From CAYMRB01 sp964392615 (GTDB lineage Bacteria > Planctomycetota > UBA8108), in assembly GCA_964392615.1 (NCBI GenBank), contig CAYMRB010000046.1, positions 1-34,538 of the forward strand: a DNA stretch of 34,538 nt. The letters are read 5' to 3'. This document shows, in pieces, positions 31,774 through 34,538 of this stretch (the stretch's first letter is position 1; each line of letters opens with the position of its first letter). Under the pieces are notes generated by a model that saw only the letters and a list, made by a program, of their open reading frames with translations, ran no database searches and was not told the origin of the DNA. The position numbers and the translations under genes were made by a program.

Positions 31774-32943
31774 TCAAGCCGACTCGCCGAGCTCGGCCTC
31801 GATCGCGCGCAGGAGTCCCTGGTTCGTAAACGGTCTGAGGAGGAGCCCCGCGCCGAGCGCTTGAGCCGCGTGCGCCTGCTCGGACTCGGGCAGGCTCGAG
31901 AGCACGATCGCCCGCTGCGCGGCGTCGATCGCGCGGACGCTGCGCAGCGTCTGCGTCCCGTCGGGCCGGCTGTCGAGACCATCGTTGAGGAGGACCAGGT
32001 CGAATGCGACGTTTTCGCACGCGCGAATCGCCTCGGCGCCGCTTCTCGCCGTGGACACCGACAAGCCGGAGGCCTCGAGCAGTCGCCGCAGGGTCCGACG
32101 CTCCGCGCGGTCGTCGTCCGCGACGAGGATCGTGCCCGACAGGTGCGACGGCGGCGCTGGCGGCTCGATCGGTGCGATCGTCTCGTCGCGCATCGTCGGC
32201 AGGCGGACGTGAAAGGTCGTCCCAGCGCCGGGCCGCGATTCCACCGTCACCGCGCCGCAGTGGTCCTCGACGACGGCGCGAACGACGCTGAGCCCGAGCC
32301 CCGCGCCGCGCATGGTGTCCGCGTCCTTGGTCGAGAAGAACGGTTCGAAGATGCGTTCGCGTACGGTGGGGGCGATTCCCGGGCCGGTGTCCGAGACCGT
32401 CACCTCGATCGCGTCGCTCGACCGCCCGGGCCGAAGCCTGCCGCCCGGCCTACCCGGGGCTTCGCGCGTCTCGATGGTCAGCTCGCCTTCAGCGCCCATG
32501 GCCTCGACCGCGTTCACGATGAGGTTCACGAGTACGCGCAGCAATTGAGCCCCGGCGCCCCGGGCCGGCGCCAAATCGTGCGCGAGGTCGAGCCGCACGG
32601 CGATGCCGCTCGGTATGCGCGCCGACGTCACGGCCCGCGGCACGAGCGCGTTCAGGTCGACCGGCTCCGGCGCCCAGCGACCGCGCAGACCGAACGCGAG
32701 GAGCTGCTGGTTCAACTGCGCGATGTTCAGAGCCGCCGCTTGCATCTCGTCGACCATCGCGATTTCGGGACTGCCGTCCGGAAGGGCCTCGCGGAGCAGG
32801 TCGGGATAGCTCGTCAGCGGCGTCAGCAGGTTGGTCAGATCGTGCGCGATCTGCGCCGTGACCTCTGCGGGTGTTTCGGTGCGCCGCGGCGTCGGAAGAT
32901 CGATCCCCGTGTCGCTCGGTTGTCTCGGTTTCGTCATGCCCAT
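31774..32943 (-). CDS. hybrid histidine kinase with degenerate C-terminal receiver domain
   Basis: A 389-residue soluble protein without membrane segments or a sensor domain. The HisKA helix has His34 in AQIAHDLTNLL. The ATPase domain shows the N box around Asn144 (NLIVNAVEAM), DTGPGI (Asp185), FEPFFSTK and GAGLGLS. The receiver begins near residue 271 (TILVADDD, Asp276-278). The expected phospho-acceptor reads DLVLLND, placing Asn320 where Asp is normal (Asp321 is adjacent), and the conserved Lys is Arg370 (LLLRPF); Ser349/Ser350 remains. The receiver may therefore not be phosphorylated normally. ATG 32943 has AGGCGGTG upstream; a second ATG lies two codons later. It must receive input through a partner, and no dedicated regulator gene is adjacent. 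Confidence 0.9.
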   Translation of the reverse strand: MGMTKPRQPSDTGIDLPTPRRTETPAEVTAQIAHDLTNLLTPLTSYPDLLREALPDGSPEIAMVDEMQAAALNIAQLNQQLLAFGLRGRWAPEPVDLNALVPRAVTSARIPSGIAVRLDLAHDLAPARGAGAQLLRVLVNLIVNAVEAMGAEGELTIETREAPGRPGGRLRPGRSSDAIEVTVSDTGPGIAPTVRERIFEPFFSTKDADTMRGAGLGLSVVRAVVEDHCGAVTVESRPGAGTTFHVRLPTMRDETIAPIEPPAPPSHLSGTILVADDDRAERRTLRRLLEASGLSVSTARSGAEAIRACENVAFDLVLLNDGLDSRPDGTQTLRSVRAIDAAQRAIVLSSLPESEQAHAAQALGAGLLLRPFTNQGLLRAIEAELGESA

Positions 32944-33039
32944 GGTTCACCGCCTACCGATCATGACTGCGGCAGTCTGGCGTCTGTGCCCTGTCGAAAG
33001 CCCGAGGAAGGAGCACTGACCACCCTCGACCAGGTCGGC

Positions 33040-33045
33040 TGTCAA
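33040..33045 (-). promoter_or_regulatory. possible -35 element for histidine kinase gene
   Basis: The minus strand reads TTGACA here, a perfect -35 match about 97 nt upstream of the ATG at 32943. No good -10 hexamer is found 16-18 nt downstream, so this is tentative. Confidence 0.25.
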
Positions 33046-33092
33046 CGCCCCTCAACCCGCACATCGTACCCGGAGAGCGAGCGCATTGGGAA

Positions 33093-33191
33093 GGGCGAAA
33101 CGGCGGGCTCAGCGCACATCTTCTTCAACGGCCTGCTGAGCTGACAGCCCGTTGAAGAACGCAATCCGGCGCAGAAGCGGCCGTTTCGCCC
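33093..33191. repeat. ~99-bp palindromic (REP/BIME-like) element with two 15-bp hairpin arms
   Basis: The outer arms GGGCGAAACGGC (33093-33104) and GCCGTTTCGCCC (33180-33191) are perfectly complementary. The inner arms TTCTTCAACGGCCTG (33121-33135) and CAGCCCGTTGAAGAA (33145-33159) pair over 15 bp with one mismatch around the loop CTGAGCTGA. The sequence between outer and inner arms is partly complementary as well (CTCAGCGCA against CTTCTGCGCC). It lies 27 nt past the HD-domain gene stop and upstream of the histidine kinase gene, in a 275-bp gap without any gene. There is no T-run, so it resembles a dispersed palindromic repeat more than a simple terminator. No transposase is nearby. Confidence 0.7.
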
Positions 33192-33218
33192 GAGCTCTTC
33201 GTTGCCAGAACTCGACAC

Positions 33219-33773
33219 CTAGGCGAGCCCCAGCCGCTCGGCGTCGGCTCGCAGCGCGTCGATGCACAGCTGGATGTGCTCGGTCGGGTCGACGCCGAGC
33301 TCCTCGATGCCGTGCGCGATGTCGTCGCGGTTGACCGCCGCGGCGAACGCCTTGACCTTGAGCTTCTTGCGGACCGATTTCGGCTTCAGGTCGGCGATGC
33401 CGTTCGGGCGCACCTTCACGCACGCGACGAGGAATCCGGCGAGTTCGTCGACCGCGTACAGGGTCTTGGCGAGGGGCGTCGTGCGCGGCGTGCCGGAGTA
33501 CTCGGCGTGGCCGAGGATCGCCTCGAGGATGTCCTCGTCGACGCCGCGCTCGCGCAGGTGGGCGACGCCGACGAACGGGTGCTCCTCGCGCGTCGGGTGC
33601 CGTTCGTAGTCGAAATCGTGCAGGAGGCCGGTGACGATCCAGCGCTCCTTGTCGTCCGGAGCGGTCCGCTCCGCGTACGCCCCCATGCAAGCGGCGACCG
33701 CTTCCATGTGGATCCGCAGCGCTGGGCTCTCGGTCCACTCCTCCATCAGAGCTCGGGCTTCGTCGACATTCAT
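33219..33773 (-). CDS. HD-domain phosphohydrolase-like protein
   Basis: A 184-residue HD-superfamily protein. The metal-binding set is visible: His22 (RIHMEAVAACM), the HD pair His52-Asp53 in GLLHDFDYERHP, further His in GHAEYSG, and Asp109 in LYAVDELAGF. The size and order match small stand-alone HD proteins predicted to hydrolyse phosphate esters of nucleotides or related molecules; the substrate is unknown. ATG 33773 is preceded by GAGG about 10 nt upstream. There is no signal peptide or membrane segment. It is divergent from a lipoprotein gene across a 279-bp region with a symmetric inverted repeat, and its 3' side carries the REP-like element. Confidence 0.88.
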   Translation of the reverse strand: MNVDEARALMEEWTESPALRIHMEAVAACMGAYAERTAPDDKERWIVTGLLHDFDYERHPTREEHPFVGVAHLRERGVDEDILEAILGHAEYSGTPRTTPLAKTLYAVDELAGFLVACVKVRPNGIADLKPKSVRKKLKVKAFAAAVNRDDIAHGIEELGVDPTEHIQLCIDALRADAERLGLA

Positions 33774-33815
33774 CTCGATGCGGCCTCGAAGAACGGTGAG
33801 TATTTGAGAGCGCGT

Positions 33816-33821
33816 ATTGTA
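33816..33821 (-). promoter_or_regulatory. candidate -10 hexamer for HD-domain gene
   Basis: The minus strand reads TACAAT, matching five of six -10 positions, about 43 nt upstream of the HD gene ATG. The left arm of the inverted repeat begins 10 nt further upstream, where a -35 would lie; no TTGACA is seen. Confidence 0.4.
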
Positions 33822-33831
33822 GTCCGCAAGC

Positions 33832-33872
33832 GGCGGCTCGTGTACGAGGAGCTACTCGCGAAACGAGCCGCC
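33832..33872. promoter_or_regulatory. 10-bp perfect inverted repeat between divergent -10 hexamers
   Basis: GGCGGCTCGT (33832-33841) is the exact reverse complement of ACGAGCCGCC (33863-33872), with a 21-nt spacer. TACAAT on the minus strand lies 10 nt from the left arm and TATACT on the plus strand lies 7 nt from the right arm, so the repeat sits symmetrically at the -35 region of two divergent promoters. It looks like an operator or activator site controlling both genes. Confidence 0.5.
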
Positions 33873-33879
33873 ATCGCGC

Positions 33880-33885
33880 TATACT
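33880..33885 (+). promoter_or_regulatory. candidate -10 hexamer for terminal lipoprotein gene
   Basis: TATACT matches five of six -10 positions. It is about 167 nt upstream of the proposed start, leaving a purine-rich leader with several GAGGAG runs. The right arm of the inverted repeat lies in its spacer region. Confidence 0.4.
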
Positions 33886-34052
33886 CTACGCCACGCTACC
33901 GCGCGATCCGGTCTGGCAGCAATCGACCGTCGGAAGCTGGAGAGGACCGGTGCGACGAGAGGAGTCGAAGGGAAGCCGAGAGAAGAGCTACGACGAGGCC
34001 GTGCGGTGGGCGTCCGCGGGTCGGGGCTCGAAGAGGAGCCGAGGAGGAGAGT

Positions 34053-34538
34053 TTGAGGAGGAGCGTCGTGATGAGTAGCAGCGTCCTCGCAGCTTGGCTG
34101 CTGACGTCTTGTGTCGCGGTCAGTGGGGGAGGAGAGCCGGGGGACGCCGGCGTGTCCGGCGCGGCAGCCGGCGATACCGGGGGCGTCGCGACGACCGAGG
34201 CCCAGCCCGTCGACCAGGTCCTACGCGCCCCGCTCGAGACGCTCGGCCTGAGGCAGTTCCGCCCCGAGACCTGCTTTCCGGAGGATCCGATCGCCAGCGT
34301 GCACATCGGCGACGCGCACGAGCTGCGCACGGGTCTCGGGCGAACGCTTCTCGGCCGGATCATCGATCACCCGGCATGGGACGAGCTGCTGCGCGACCTC
34401 TTTGCCCCCGCGCTCGAACGCCTCGACGCCGCCAGCCTCGAGCGCACCGGTCGCCCGGCACACGAGCTCGCCGATCTCCTCGACGGCGAAATCGCGCTGA
34501 CCGTGCCGCGGCTCGCACCGAACGGCGCGCCGGAGTGG
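34053..34538 (+). CDS. predicted exported lipoprotein, truncated by window edge
   Basis: The frame stays open to the last base, giving 162 residues of an incomplete protein. I propose TTG 34053 as start: it gives a basic n-region (LRRSVVM) before the hydrophobic stretch and LTSC lipobox, and GAGGAGGAG ends just upstream. ATG 34071 (with AGGAGG 9 nt before) is a fair alternative but gives a signal without positive charge. After the Cys there is a Gly/Ala-rich linker, then LRAPLETLGLRQFRPETCF, SVHIGDAHELRTGLGRTLLGRIIDHPAWDELL and LLDGEIALTVPRL. This recalls large secreted planctomycete proteins of unknown function. It is divergent from the HD-domain gene. No function can be given. Confidence 0.7.
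   Translation, partial: MRRSVVMSSSVLAAWLLTSCVAVSGGGEPGDAGVSGAAAGDTGGVATTEAQPVDQVLRAPLETLGLRQFRPETCFPEDPIASVHIGDAHELRTGLGRTLLGRIIDHPAWDELLRDLFAPALERLDAASLERTGRPAHELADLLDGEIALTVPRLAPNGAPEW

Noticed and set aside
33109..33738. Minus-strand 209-codon open frame across the HD gene end and the palindromic element
   Set aside because: It reads in the wrong frame through the HD gene, and its end is translated from the repeat hairpin (AFFNGL), a spurious product.
33896..34363. Minus-strand open frame opposite the terminal lipoprotein gene
   Set aside because: The plus-strand frame has a ribosome site, signal and lipobox; the minus frame is Arg/Ser/Pro-rich without features.
1..34538. CRISPR array, tRNA, rRNA, insertion sequence or prophage
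   Set aside because: No regularly spaced repeats, tRNA-like cloverleaf, rRNA segment, transposase, integrase or phage gene was found.

Overview
This is a 34.5 kb, high-GC piece of bacterial chromosome whose gene content points to a planctomycete or close relative. The pointers are a sulfatase beside a LamG/alpha-galactosidase-like hydrolase, a membrane Ser/Thr kinase fused to an FGE/SUMF1-type domain, a secreted protein with dockerin-like EF-hand repeats, and paired HtrA-type proteases. This placement is inferred from gene content only; no rRNA or tRNA gene was seen. Coding density is very high. No intergenic gap reaches 300 bases, and many genes overlap by 4 nt (ATGA, GTGA, TTGA).

Layout. 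(1) 1-7515: a 5'-truncated alpha/alpha-toroid protein and a small cysteine-rich lipoprotein on +. A minus-strand run follows (methyltransferase, LamG/TIM-barrel hydrolase, iduronate-2-sulfatase-like enzyme), which looks like a module for sulfated glycans. Divergent to it is a metal-dependent cyclase-family protein. (2) 7580-15538: an M2 (ACE-like) metallopeptidase, then a tightly overlapped minus-strand operon of flippase, nucleotidyltransferase, AP-superfamily phosphodiesterase and GT2. A second GT2 is divergent. This looks like a surface glycan export and decoration locus. (3) 15535-19468, minus: a dockerin-repeat exported protein, a canonical HtrA-like protease, and a degenerate HtrA-like partner with a PDZ domain inside the protease fold and replaced His/Ser. 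(4) 19591-23172: a 1193-residue receptor-like kinase with an FGE-like domain, divergent from the dockerin gene across a region with an 11-bp direct repeat. (5) 23179-26595: a CYTH protein and an S9 peptidase (overlapped), and a DJ-1/PfpI protein. (6) 26738-31743: an MscS-like channel followed by Hen1 and Pnkp, the bacterial RNA-repair pair (ribose 2'-O-methyltransferase plus kinase-phosphatase-ligase). (7) 31774-end: a histidine kinase with a receiver domain lacking the usual Asp and Lys, a ~99-bp palindromic REP-like element, an HD-domain protein, and a divergent truncated lipoprotein gene behind a symmetric inverted repeat flanked by two -10-like hexamers.

The clearest complete biochemical system is the Hen1-Pnkp RNA-repair operon, which is a known system. 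The less familiar items are the flippase/nucleotidyltransferase/AP-phosphodiesterase/GT2 operon, the active/degenerate HtrA pair, the kinase-FGE fusion, and the 15-mer/REP-like repeats clustered in the last 8 kb. Functions come from motif reading without database searches.
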